Of a DNA stretch of 64,000 bases, positions 52,159 through 60,315 are shown one piece after another. This DNA is from an uncultured Collinsella sp. (lineage in GTDB: Bacteria; Actinomycetota; Coriobacteriia; Coriobacteriales; Coriobacteriaceae): positions 6,010-70,009 of the forward strand of contig CATYZE010000009.1 of assembly GCA_958415525.1 (NCBI GenBank), given 5' to 3'. Within the stretch, counting starts at the first letter, position 1, and each line of letters starts with the position of its first letter. Under the pieces are notes generated by a model that worked only from the letters and a program-made list of their open reading frames with translations, had not been told where the DNA came from and made no database searches. A program made the translations under genes and the position numbers.

Positions 52159-53256
52159 ATGTCCTCGACCTTTGGCAACGTCTTGCACGTAAGCATCTTC
52201 GGCCAGTCGCATTCCCCCGCCATCGGCTGCTCACTCGATGGCATTCCGGCGGGCATCGCTGTTGACCAGGAGCAGCTGCAGGCCTTCCTCGACCGTCGTG
52301 CCCCCGGTCGCGACGAGACCGCGACCAAACGCCGCGAGGCCGACGCCGCCCACATCATCGCTGGTGTGGTCGAAGGACATACCACCGGCGCGCCCATCGC
52401 CGCGATTATCGAGAACACCAACACGCGCTCCAAGGATTACTCCGAGCTGCGCCGCAAGCCCCGTCCGGGACATGCGGACTTCCCTGCGCGCGTGAAGTAT
52501 CACAACATGCATGATGTCGCCGGTGGCGGGCATTTCTCCGGCCGCCTCACGGCACCCCTGTGCATCGCCGGCGGCATTGCGCTGCAGGCACTCGAGGCCC
52601 GCGGCATTAACGTGATGGCGCATGTGGCGCAGATCGGCGGCATCTCCGACCTGCCGATGGACGATATGGTCTATCGCGAGGCCGATCGCAAGGCGATCCT
52701 TACGAACGATCTGCCGTGCATTGACGCCGCCGCAGCCGGCCGCATGCGCGAGGAGGTTCTGGCCGCGCGCGACGAGCTCGACAGCATCGGCGGCATCGTG
52801 GAGTGCGGCATTTACGGGCTTCCCACGGGCATCGGCGACCCCATGTTCGACGGCATCGAGAACCGCATCGCGCAAATCGCGTTTGGCATTCCCGCCGTAA
52901 AGGGCGTGGAGTTTGGCATGGGCTTTGCCGTGGCCGCCATGCGCGGCAGCGAGAACAACGATCCGTATCGCATCGATGCCGAGACCGGCGAGATCGAGGT
53001 CGAGTCCAATAACGCCGGCGGCATCCTGGGCGGCATTTCGACCGGCGCGCCCGTCATGTGGCGCATGGCCGTAAAGCCAACGCCCTCAATTGGCCACGAG
53101 CAGCAGACGGTGGACATGGACGCCATGGAAAATGCCGAGCTCTCGGTCCACGGCCGTCACGATCCCTGCATCGTCCCCCGCGCCGTCCCCGTAGCCGAAG
53201 CAGCCGCGGCACTCGCCATCTGGGACGCCCTCCTAGAAGACGCCGCCCAGCGCTAA
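52159..53256 (+). CDS. aroC: Chorismate synthase
   Basis: Last shikimate step, needing reduced FMN. 365 residues with the signatures GQSHSPAIGCSLDGIPAG, RKPRPGHADFPA, HNMHDVAGGGHFSGR and, near the C-terminus, GRHDPCIVPRAVPV. The start ATG 52159 lies one base after the aroA stop with GAGGAG about seven bases upstream. A large palindrome begins 12 bases after the stop. Confidence 0.98.
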   Translation: MSSTFGNVLHVSIFGQSHSPAIGCSLDGIPAGIAVDQEQLQAFLDRRAPGRDETATKRREADAAHIIAGVVEGHTTGAPIAAIIENTNTRSKDYSELRRKPRPGHADFPARVKYHNMHDVAGGGHFSGRLTAPLCIAGGIALQALEARGINVMAHVAQIGGISDLPMDDMVYREADRKAILTNDLPCIDAAAAGRMREEVLAARDELDSIGGIVECGIYGLPTGIGDPMFDGIENRIAQIAFGIPAVKGVEFGMGFAVAAMRGSENNDPYRIDAETGEIEVESNNAGGILGGISTGAPVMWRMAVKPTPSIGHEQQTVDMDAMENAELSVHGRHDPCIVPRAVPVAEAAAALAIWDALLEDAAQR

Positions 53257-53268
53257 GCACCACCCACC

Positions 53269-53348
53269 CGGTGATTTTTCTGGGACGGGGATTAAAAAAT
53301 CATTGCGTACCTAATGATTTTTTAATCCCCGTCCCAGAAAAATCACCG
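53269..53348. repeat. Perfect 36-bp inverted repeat between aroC and pheA
   Basis: Arms 53269-53304 and 53313-53348 are exact reverse complements around an 8-base loop. The arms hold TGGGACGGGG / CCCCGTCCCA and A6/T6 tracts. Transcribed, it would form a very stable hairpin with the U6 tract buried in the stem rather than following it. Shares the CCCCGTCCCA word with the element at 19591-19631. Confidence 0.97.
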
Positions 53349-53377
53349 CAGTCCCCCTACACGTGAAAGGGGTCCCC

Positions 53378-54523
53378 ATGGACCTTGCCGATATTCGCCA
53401 GGCCATCGATGGCATCGACACCACGCTCCTCAACAGCTTTGTCGAGCGCATGGACATTGCCACCGAGGTCGCCAAGTCCAAAATCGAGATGGGCAAGGCC
53501 GTCTTCGACCCCGCCCGCGAGCGCTCCAAGCTCAATAACCTCGCCAGCCGCGCGCCCGAGCGCTACGAGGCCCAGACCATCACCCTGTTCCGCTTGCTCA
53601 TGAGCATGAGCAAGGCCGAGCAGCAGCGCTACATCAACGAGCTCAAGGGCATCACGGTGTCGCAAAAAGCCCACGCTACGGCCGCACCCCTCGACACGCC
53701 CTTCCCCCAGACTGCCACGGTCGCCTGTCAGGGCGTTGAGGGCGCCTACAGTCAGATCGCCGCATGCAAGCTCTTCGATGTGCCCGATATCGCGTTCTTC
53801 GAGACCTTCGAGGGCGTCATGCGCGCCGTGCGCGACGGCTTCTGCGAGTTTGGCGTGCTGCCGATCGAGAACTCCACCGCCGGCTCGGTCAACGCCGTCT
53901 ACGACCTGCTCGCCCAGTTCGACTTCCACATCGTGCGCTCGCTGCGCCTCAAAATCGACCACAACCTGCTCGTCAAACCCGGCATCAAGCTGCAGGACGT
54001 GCGCGAGGTCTACAGCCACGGCCAGGCCATCGCCCAGTGCGCCGGCTTTATCGAGGCGCACGACCTACACGCCATCAAGTACCCCAACACGGCCATGTCG
54101 GCCGAGATGGTTGCCAACTCCGACCGCACAGATGTCGCCGCCATCGCCTCGCGCAGCTGCGCGGCACTCTACGGCTTGGAGGTGCTGGAGCCCAACATCC
54201 AGGACTCGGACAACAACTACACGCGCTTTGTCGTCATTAGCCGCGAGCCGCGCGTCTACCCCGGCGCCAACCGCACCTCGCTCATGATCACTACAACCAA
54301 CGAGCCGGGAGCCCTCTACCGCGTGCTCGAGCGCTTCTACGCGCTCAACATCAATCTTATCAAGCTCGAGAGCCGCCCCATCCCCGGCCACGATTTTGAG
54401 TTTATGTTCTACTTTGACCTGGACTGTCCCTTTGGCAGCAAGGCCCTCGACGACCTGCTCGATTCCATCGATGACGTGTGCGAGAGCTTTACCTACTTTG
54501 GCAGCTACACGGAGGTGCTCTAG
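53378..54523 (+). CDS. pheA: Chorismate mutase/prephenate dehydratase
   Basis: Two steps of the phenylalanine branch. 381 residues from ATG 53378 (AAAGGGG five bases upstream; GTG 53363 adds five residues). An AroQ-type mutase domain at about 1-92, prephenate dehydratase at about 113-290 (QGVEGAYSQIAAC; PIENSTAGSV; NNYTRF at 279-284), and a C-terminal ACT domain at about 300-378 with GALYRVL and ESRP, the site for phenylalanine feedback in homologues. The mutase domain is divergent (RERSKLNNLAS) but in the right place. Confidence 0.94.
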   Translation: MDLADIRQAIDGIDTTLLNSFVERMDIATEVAKSKIEMGKAVFDPARERSKLNNLASRAPERYEAQTITLFRLLMSMSKAEQQRYINELKGITVSQKAHATAAPLDTPFPQTATVACQGVEGAYSQIAACKLFDVPDIAFFETFEGVMRAVRDGFCEFGVLPIENSTAGSVNAVYDLLAQFDFHIVRSLRLKIDHNLLVKPGIKLQDVREVYSHGQAIAQCAGFIEAHDLHAIKYPNTAMSAEMVANSDRTDVAAIASRSCAALYGLEVLEPNIQDSDNNYTRFVVISREPRVYPGANRTSLMITTTNEPGALYRVLERFYALNINLIKLESRPIPGHDFEFMFYFDLDCPFGSKALDDLLDSIDDVCESFTYFGSYTEVL

Positions 54524-55774
54524 ATGACTGATACCGCCGCAACCCGCCCCTACGGCGTGCTGGGCCGCGTGCTGGGCCACAGCTACACCCCGACCATCTA
54601 CAAGGAGCTCGCGGGGCTGGAGTACGTGCGCTTTGAACGCGAGCCCGAGGACCTTGCGGCCTTTATGACGGGCGAGGAGTGGGAAGGCACCAACGTGACC
54701 ATCCCCTACAAGCGCGCCGTCATGGAGTACCTGGACGAGCTGAGCCCGCTCGCCGAGCGTATGGGCAACGTCAACACCATCACGCGTCTGCCCGATGGCC
54801 GTCTGCGCGGCGACAACACCGACTACTTCGGTTTTCAGTGCCTAGTCGAGGAACTGGGCGTCGAGGTCGCTGGCAAGAAGGCCCTCGTGCTCGGCGCCAC
54901 CGGCGGTGCCGGCACCACGGCAAGCATGGTGCTGGGCGATCTGGGTGCCATCGTCGTGCCCGTGGGACGCACCAGCGAGGTCAACTACGGCAACATCGCC
55001 CAGCAGTCCGACGCCGCGCTGCTCGTCAACTGCACGCCCGCCGGCATGTTCCCCCACTGCCCCGACGCGCCCTGTACACTCGAGGGGCTCGACGCGCTCG
55101 AGGGCGTCATTGACATCGTATACAACCCCGCCCGCACGGGCCTGATGCTCGAGGCAGAGCGCCGCGGTATCCCCTGCATCGGCGGTCTGCTGATGCTCGT
55201 TGCTCAGGCAGCGCAGGCCGTCGAGCGCTATACCGGCAAGGTCACCCCGCGCGAGCGCATCCTGGATGTGACGGAGCGCCTGTCCCGCCATGAGCAGAAC
55301 ATCGCCCTGATTGGCATGCCCGGCTCGGGCAAAACCCGCGTGGGCGAGCAGGTGGCACAGCTCACGGGCCGTGAACACATCGACCTGGACCGCGCCCTCG
55401 AGGAACGACTGGGCATGCCCTGCGCCGACTTTATCGTCGAGCGCGGCGAGCCGGCCTTTCGCGAGCAGGAGACGGCGGCCCTGGCCGACATCTCCAAGCG
55501 CAGCGGTCTGGTGCTTTCCACGGGCGGCGGCGTGGTCACGCGCGACGAGAACTACCCGCTACTGCACCAGAACAGCCAGATTGTGATGCTCAACCGCAAG
55601 CTCGACGAACTCGCCCACAAGGGACGCCCCATCACCGCCCGCGATGGCATCGACAAGCTGGCCGAGCAGCGCATGCCGCGCTACCGCGCCTGGGCCGACT
55701 ACATCATCGACTCACGCGACTGCGCCGCCAACACCGCCCAAGCCCTCCTCGACACCCTCCCACCAGCCCTCTAA
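54524..55774 (+). CDS. Shikimate dehydrogenase-shikimate kinase fusion (AroE-AroK)
   Basis: One protein for steps four and five of the shikimate pathway. Residues 1 to about 250 are AroE: GHSYTP at 18-23, TNVTIPYK with Lys63, GDNTD with Asp100, and the NADP loop GATGGAG at 124-130. Residues about 257-416 are AroK: P-loop GMPGSGKTRVG at 264-274, LDRALEERLG, FREQE at 312-316, and STGGGVV. No stop or frameshift interrupts the junction (about 245-257). ATG 54524 directly follows the pheA stop. The order dehydrogenase-kinase follows the metabolic order. Confidence 0.95.
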   Translation: MTDTAATRPYGVLGRVLGHSYTPTIYKELAGLEYVRFEREPEDLAAFMTGEEWEGTNVTIPYKRAVMEYLDELSPLAERMGNVNTITRLPDGRLRGDNTDYFGFQCLVEELGVEVAGKKALVLGATGGAGTTASMVLGDLGAIVVPVGRTSEVNYGNIAQQSDAALLVNCTPAGMFPHCPDAPCTLEGLDALEGVIDIVYNPARTGLMLEAERRGIPCIGGLLMLVAQAAQAVERYTGKVTPRERILDVTERLSRHEQNIALIGMPGSGKTRVGEQVAQLTGREHIDLDRALEERLGMPCADFIVERGEPAFREQETAALADISKRSGLVLSTGGGVVTRDENYPLLHQNSQIVMLNRKLDELAHKGRPITARDGIDKLAEQRMPRYRAWADYIIDSRDCAANTAQALLDTLPPAL

Positions 55775-55775
55775 C

Positions 55776-55818
55776 AAAAACCACCACAAAGGGGACAGGC
55801 ACCTTTGTGGTGGTTTTT
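55776..55818. repeat. Perfect 17-bp inverted repeat after aroEK
   Basis: Arms 55776-55792 and 55802-55818, loop GGACAGGCA (55793-55801). The right arm ends in TTTTT, so on the plus strand it could also work as a terminator between aroEK and aroQ. It begins one base after the aroEK stop codon. Confidence 0.93.
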
Positions 55819-55859
55819 CATTCCGCCGCACCGCCCGCCCAACCGCAAAGGAAGCAACC

Positions 55860-56297
55860 ATGAAAGCACTCGTCATCAACGGCCCCAACCTCAACATGCT
55901 CGGCATTCGCGAGCCGGGCATCTACGGCAGCGACAACTACGACCGCCTGATCCAGATCTGCAAGGAGGCCGGTGCCGCGCAGGGCTTTGACGAGGTCGAA
56001 GTCTTCCAGTCCAACCACGAGGGCAGCATCGTCGACAAGATCCAGGAGGCCTACGGCAAGGTCGACGGCATTGTCATCAACCCAGCAGCTTACACGCACA
56101 CGAGCGTCGCGATTCTCGACGCCCTCAAGGCCGTCGCCATCCCCGCCGTCGAGGTCCATATCAGCGCCGTCGAGACGCGCGAGGACTTCCGCCAGGTGAG
56201 CTATGCACGCCTGGCCTGCTTCGCCACCATCACCGGCGAAGGCCTCCAGGGCTACGCACACGCGTTGGAGCTGCTGAAAAAGCATCTCGAAAAGTAA
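55860..56297 (+). CDS. aroQ: 3-dehydroquinate dehydratase, type II
   Basis: Third shikimate step. 145 residues with INGPNLNMLGIREPGIYG at the N-terminus (catalytic Tyr in IYG), FQSNHEGSIVDKI, NPAAYTHTSVAILDAL and EVHISAV. ATG 55860 has AAAGGAAG six bases upstream. Last gene of the aromatic cluster; the strong terminator at 56324 follows. Confidence 0.96.
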   Translation: MKALVINGPNLNMLGIREPGIYGSDNYDRLIQICKEAGAAQGFDEVEVFQSNHEGSIVDKIQEAYGKVDGIVINPAAYTHTSVAILDALKAVAIPAVEVHISAVETREDFRQVSYARLACFATITGEGLQGYAHALELLKKHLEK

Positions 56298-56323
56298 GCC
56301 TGCAACACTACCGAATAAATGAC

Positions 56324-56357
56324 AGCGGGGAGGACCAACTTGGTCCTCCCCGCTTTT
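56324..56357 (+). terminator. Intrinsic terminator of the aromatic cluster
   Basis: Fifteen-base perfect arms (56324-56338 and 56340-56354) followed by TTTT. The same hairpin lies just past the stop of the convergent acyltransferase gene, so it may serve both directions, although the minus-strand T-run is weak. Confidence 0.9.
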
Positions 56358-56359
56358 AA

Positions 56360-57346
56360 TTACGCCTTCTTGATCACGTACGCCAACCCTATGTCGCAGG
56401 CACAGCGTACGATTGACGCGAAGAGCCACGATGCCGGCAGCGTCATAAGCAGCGGCATGGTCTGCCAGGGGATAAACCAATCGACCGCGTGGATTGCAAA
56501 GATGGCAAGACTGGCCTGTCCGCAGAACACGAGAGCTTGTTCAAAGGACCCCAAAACCGGCATGTCTTTCAACTTCTCCAGCGCCATGGAAACCCAGCAC
56601 ACGCAGTAGCTGCCGGCAAGAGCGGCAACTGTCGCAACCACAAACCCATCCACGCGGCGGCTCGAAAGCTCAAGCCCACTCAGCGCGGCAAGGACAAGCC
56701 AAGCGACACCGGCTCCAATAAACAGCAGGGGCTTGCTCACGCTCGGCTCCAGCCCCCTTTGGCGCGCCGTATAGCCAACCCACATCAGCAGCAAGATATA
56801 GCAGCTCAGATCCATATCGAGCGGCAGGTAAACACCCATTAATCGAGACACGCTCAATCCGCAAAAGGCAATCGCGGCACAGACAACGCCCTGCCAAACA
56901 ACCCCAATCCCGCGGCGATCAAACAGCCGCACAAGCGCATTAAACATCAGGCGCGACGTAAACAGTGCCGCCAAAAACCATGCCATTCCAACGGCAGCAA
57001 GGCCAAGCCCAGGCACATCAACGCCCGAGGCAAACACAAGCGTCTCAAGCCCGCCCACGAGCACGGCACCCGTCAAAGGAGCGCCACTCATCAAAAACGT
57101 CGGCACCTGCCACGCCAGCGCCAAGATCAAGTACGGCACCAGCAGGCGCGAAACGGAGCCGCCGAGCAGCTCTCCCCACGGCTTAGGCCTAAACGTATAC
57201 CCGGCAAGAATAAAGAACACCGGCATGTGAAACGAGAAGATGGCATGCCGCAAAGGCGAGGGATTTGGGACGGTATGCCCCACAATGACCAGAATAATTG
57301 CAATCCCCTTTGCAATATCTATCCAGTCGAGCCTTTTACTTCCCAT
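56360..57346 (-). CDS. Acyltransferase-3 family membrane protein
   Basis: Predicted O-acyltransferase for a surface glycan or lipid. 328 residues, about ten membrane helices, beginning with the family opening RLDWIDIAKGIAIILVIVGHT (catalytic His) and FFILAGYTFRPK. ATG 57346 has AAGGG six bases upstream; the frame to 57373 is not supported. It is convergent with aroQ and monocistronic. Substrate unknown; the polysaccharide genes after 57.5 kb make a sugar target plausible. Confidence 0.9.
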   Translation of the reverse strand: MGSKRLDWIDIAKGIAIILVIVGHTVPNPSPLRHAIFSFHMPVFFILAGYTFRPKPWGELLGGSVSRLLVPYLILALAWQVPTFLMSGAPLTGAVLVGGLETLVFASGVDVPGLGLAAVGMAWFLAALFTSRLMFNALVRLFDRRGIGVVWQGVVCAAIAFCGLSVSRLMGVYLPLDMDLSCYILLLMWVGYTARQRGLEPSVSKPLLFIGAGVAWLVLAALSGLELSSRRVDGFVVATVAALAGSYCVCWVSMALEKLKDMPVLGSFEQALVFCGQASLAIFAIHAVDWFIPWQTMPLLMTLPASWLFASIVRCACDIGLAYVIKKA

Positions 57347-57379
57347 AGCGGACCCTTCAAAACAGCAGCACACAAGATG

Positions 57380-57412
57380 AAAAAAGCCCAGACCACCAAG
57401 CGGCCCGGGCTT
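57380..57412 (-). terminator. Intrinsic terminator after tRNA-Arg(TCT)
   Basis: Minus-strand 11-position stem with G-T pairs (57402-57412 and 57384-57394) followed by a T-run (57380-57385). Confidence 0.85.
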
Positions 57413-57421
57413 AATAAACGT

Positions 57422-57498
57422 TGGTGCTCCATGGCGGATTCGAACCGTCGACCTTGGGATTAGAAGTCCCCTGCTCTATCCAACTGAGCTAATGGAGC
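57422..57498 (-). tRNA. tRNA-Arg (anticodon TCT)
   Basis: 77 bases with encoded CCA. Acceptor GCTCCAT/ATGGAGC perfect; D arm GCTC/GAGC; anticodon loop CTTCTAA gives TCT (reads AGA). The anticodon stem (GGGGA/TCCCA) and the T stem (GACGG/CCGCC) each have one mismatch, more than in tRNA-Arg(CCG). A terminator follows it. A -10-like TATAAT (57545-57550, minus) lies about 45 bases upstream. Confidence 0.93.
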
Positions 57499-57552
57499 AA
57501 ATAACCGCACGCCCAAGCAAGCGCAAGCCTGTCAGGCGCAAGTAATTATAAC

Positions 57553-58320
57553 CTAGTTGAACTGCTCGCGGTACGCCTTGCAGACCTCATCAACCGGGCC
57601 GTCCATGCGAAGGTCACCCTTCTCAATCCAAACAGCACGCTGGCAGATACGCTCAACCTGCTCCATGGAGTGCGAAACGAACAGAACCGTCACGTCGCCG
57701 CTCTGGATAAAGTGCTGGATACGGTCCTCGCACTTCTGCTGGAAGAACACATCACCGACGGACAGCGTCTCGTCAACGATCAGAATATCGGGCTCGGTAA
57801 TCGTCGCGATTGCAAAGGCAATACGCGCCACCATACCCGAGGAGAAGTTCTTGAGCGGCATGTCGACAAAGTTCTGCAGCTCAGCGAACTCGATAATGCC
57901 GTCAAAGTTGGCGTCGATGAACTCCTTGGTATAGCCGAGCAGGGCGCCGTTCAGATAGATGTTCTCGCGGGCTGTCAGCTCGGGGTCAAAGCCGGCACCA
58001 AGCTCAATCAGCGGCGCGATGTTACCGTGCACTTTAACGCTGCCCTCGCTGGGCTCAAGCACGCCAGCGATGATCTTGAGCATCGTAGACTTACCGGAAC
58101 CATTGGTGCCAACCAGACCCACGACCTCGCCACGATGAATATCAAACGAGATGTGCTTAAGTGCCCTAAACTCCTCAAAGAACAGCTCGTGCTTGGCAAG
58201 CTTAATGAAGTACTCCTTGAGGTTGGTCAGCGACTCGGACGCCATGTTAAAGATCATGGTGACGTCGTCGACCTCGACAGCCAGAGGCTGCTCGCTGTAA
58301 TCAACAACAGATTCAGTCAT
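57553..58320 (-). CDS. ABC transporter ATPase for polysaccharide export (Wzt/TagH type)
   Basis: Energises export of a lipid-linked glycan or teichoic acid. 255 residues: Walker A GLVGTNGSGKST, the Wzt-like GNIAPLIELGAGFDPELT segment, signature NFSSGMVARIAFAIA, Walker B DILIVDETLSVGD. There is no C-terminal carbohydrate-binding domain. ATG 58320 has AGGAG seven bases upstream. The permease gene is 11 bases upstream. Confidence 0.94.
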   Translation of the reverse strand: MTESVVDYSEQPLAVEVDDVTMIFNMASESLTNLKEYFIKLAKHELFFEEFRALKHISFDIHRGEVVGLVGTNGSGKSTMLKIIAGVLEPSEGSVKVHGNIAPLIELGAGFDPELTARENIYLNGALLGYTKEFIDANFDGIIEFAELQNFVDMPLKNFSSGMVARIAFAIATITEPDILIVDETLSVGDVFFQQKCEDRIQHFIQSGDVTVLFVSHSMEQVERICQRAVWIEKGDLRMDGPVDEVCKAYREQFN

Positions 58321-58331
58321 CACAGCACTCC

Positions 58332-59177
58332 TTAGATGTAGAGGATGAACTTGCGCTCGGACTTATGGAACACGGTGTAGCCAATAACAAGCGCAAGGAC
58401 CGCCCAAGCGACGCACATACCAAACGTCAAAAGCGAGGGCGTAGTCTGGAACAGGAAGATATCACGCATAAACTGCAGGTAGTTGTACATGGGGTTCGCA
58501 TACACCAAGATCCGAACGATATGCGGCATCTGAGCAACAAAGTCGGTCGTCCAGAAAATAGGCGTGATATAGGTCCAAGCCGTGATGACAACACTCCACA
58601 GATGCATAACGTCGCGGAAAAAGACCGTGAGGGCCGAGAGCATCATACCCAGGCCCATGCAGAAGCACATAAGCAGCAGAAGGCAGACCGGCAGCAGAAT
58701 CAGATGCCAAGAAGGCATAACATGGAACCACAGCATAACGATGGCAACGGCGGCGAGCGAGAAGGCAAAGTTAACCAGCGAGAAGAGCACCTTCTGTACT
58801 GGGAAGACCCAACGGTGCACCTTAACCTTCTTGAGCAGCGGGGCAGCACCCACGATCGACGTCAGGGCCTGGTTCGTAGACTCGGACATGACGGCAAAGG
58901 TAACGTTACCCACGATCAAGTACAGCGGGTACATCTCGGGCGTAATCGAGCCATTGCGGCCCTGGGCAAAAATCGTCGAGAACACGATGGCCATGACGAT
59001 CATCATCAGAAGCGGGTTGAGCACCGACCATGCGACGCCCAGAACGCTACGGCGATACTTGATCTTAAAATCCTTGGTAACCAGCTGACGAAGGATAAAC
59101 GCGTCCTTCTCAAATTCGTTCTTAGCAAACGTCGCAGGCAGACTGCGAGTTTCTTGTTGCTTTGTCTGATCCGACAC
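58332..59177 (-). CDS. ABC-2 type polysaccharide export permease
   Basis: Membrane partner of the adjacent ATPase (Wzm/TagG family). 281 residues from GTG 59177, which has AAAGGAG eight bases upstream; the longer frame to 59240 is not supported. Six hydrophobic helices; family blocks KDFKIKYRRSVLGVAWSVLNPLL begun at about residue 42 and ANPMYNYLQFMRD near the end. A -10-like TATACT on the minus strand at 59217-59222 lies 40 bases upstream. Divergent from the glycosyltransferase genes. Confidence 0.93.
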   Translation of the reverse strand: MSDQTKQQETRSLPATFAKNEFEKDAFILRQLVTKDFKIKYRRSVLGVAWSVLNPLLMMIVMAIVFSTIFAQGRNGSITPEMYPLYLIVGNVTFAVMSESTNQALTSIVGAAPLLKKVKVHRWVFPVQKVLFSLVNFAFSLAAVAIVMLWFHVMPSWHLILLPVCLLLLMCFCMGLGMMLSALTVFFRDVMHLWSVVITAWTYITPIFWTTDFVAQMPHIVRILVYANPMYNYLQFMRDIFLFQTTPSLLTFGMCVAWAVLALVIGYTVFHKSERKFILYI

Positions 59178-59216
59178 GGATGCAACTCCTTTACTCGTAA
59201 TCGTTGACAAACGAAC

Positions 59217-59307
59217 AGTATAGACCCGACGGCCATGCAAACGATTCGCGCAACAAAACTGGAGAACTAACCCACATCTTAGGATGCCAAGCCCAAACGG
59301 CTATACT
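59217..59307. promoter_or_regulatory. Divergent promoter region of the polysaccharide locus
   Basis: Plus strand: TTAGGA (59279-59284), 17 bases, TATACT (59302-59307) for the glycosyltransferases, with about 25 nt of leader. Minus strand: TATACT (59217-59222) for the ABC exporter, no clear -35. The two -10 elements are about 80 bases apart. Confidence 0.5.
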
Positions 59308-59337
59308 TTCAGGGATTGAATGTATAAGGAGCATTGA

Positions 59338-60309
59338 GTGAATTCTGAATCCATCGCCGTCATCATCCCCTGCTACAACGAAGCCCTCACGATCGGCAAA
59401 GTCATCGACGACTTTCACCGCGAGCTTCCGCAAGCGACGGTCTATGTCTATGACAACAACTCGTCGGACGACACCTCACGCATCGCCACCGAACACGGCG
59501 CCACGGTCCGCTTTGAGCCCCGTCAGGGAAAGGGCAACGTGTGCCGCCAGATGTTTCGTGATATCGACGCCGATTGCTACCTGATGGTCGACGGAGACGA
59601 CACCTATCCCGCCGAGGCGGCCAAAGCCCTCTGCGAGCCTATCCTCAACGGCACGGCCGATATGACCGTAGGCGACCGCCTTTCCAACGGCACCTACGCC
59701 GAGGAAAACAAGCGTGCTTTCCACGGCTTTGGCAACAATCTGGTCCGCGCCATGATCAAGTGGATCTATGGCTACAGCTTCGATGATGTCATGACCGGCT
59801 ACCGCGCCATGAGCCGCCCGTTCGTCAAAACCTTCCCTGTGCTTTCCGAGGGCTTCCAAATCGAAACCGAGCTCTCGATCCACGCCGTCGACCACCGCTG
59901 GCGCATCAAAGATGTGCCCATCGAGTACCGCGACCGTCCGGAAGGCTCCGAGTCCAAGCTCAATACCGTGAGCGACGGCATTAAAGTCGTCGCGATGATC
60001 GGTACGCTGTTCAAGGACTACCGCCCGCTGAAGTTCTTCAGCCTCGTCGCGCTTCTGTTTGCGGTGATCGGCCTCGCCCTGGGCATGCCCATCGTTGTCG
60101 AGTATTTCCAGACCGGCCTCGTTCCGCGCTTCCCCACCGCCATGCTCGCCGCGTCGTTTATGTTCCTGTGCGGCCTGAGCCTTGCAACCGGATTCATCCT
60201 CGATTCCGTGGCAAAGGTCGAAAAAAAGCAGTGGGAGGTCAACGTGTACAGCAAATACGCCTACGACGACCAGCTCGGCCACCCCACTTCCAAGCCAAGC
60301 GAGAGGTAA
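59338..60309 (+). CDS. Family-2 glycosyltransferase, membrane-anchored (DPM1/DPG synthase-like)
   Basis: Probably transfers a sugar from a nucleotide donor to a polyprenyl phosphate. 323 residues: GT-A domain with AVIIPCYNEALTIGKVI, MVDGDDTYPAEAA (DxD-like) and DVMTGYRAMSR, then two C-terminal membrane helices (about 235-260 and 268-292). GTG 59338 has AAGGAG six bases upstream. First of three plus-strand genes that appear to be one transcript. Sugar specificity cannot be read. Confidence 0.92.
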   Translation: MNSESIAVIIPCYNEALTIGKVIDDFHRELPQATVYVYDNNSSDDTSRIATEHGATVRFEPRQGKGNVCRQMFRDIDADCYLMVDGDDTYPAEAAKALCEPILNGTADMTVGDRLSNGTYAEENKRAFHGFGNNLVRAMIKWIYGYSFDDVMTGYRAMSRPFVKTFPVLSEGFQIETELSIHAVDHRWRIKDVPIEYRDRPEGSESKLNTVSDGIKVVAMIGTLFKDYRPLKFFSLVALLFAVIGLALGMPIVVEYFQTGLVPRFPTAMLAASFMFLCGLSLATGFILDSVAKVEKKQWEVNVYSKYAYDDQLGHPTSKPSER

Positions 60310-60315
60310 ACCGCC

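Noticed and set aside
57422..57498. tRNA-Arg(TCT) as a pseudogene because of two stem mismatches
   Set aside because: Acceptor stem, loops, CCA end and a terminator downstream are intact; single mismatches in two stems are tolerated.
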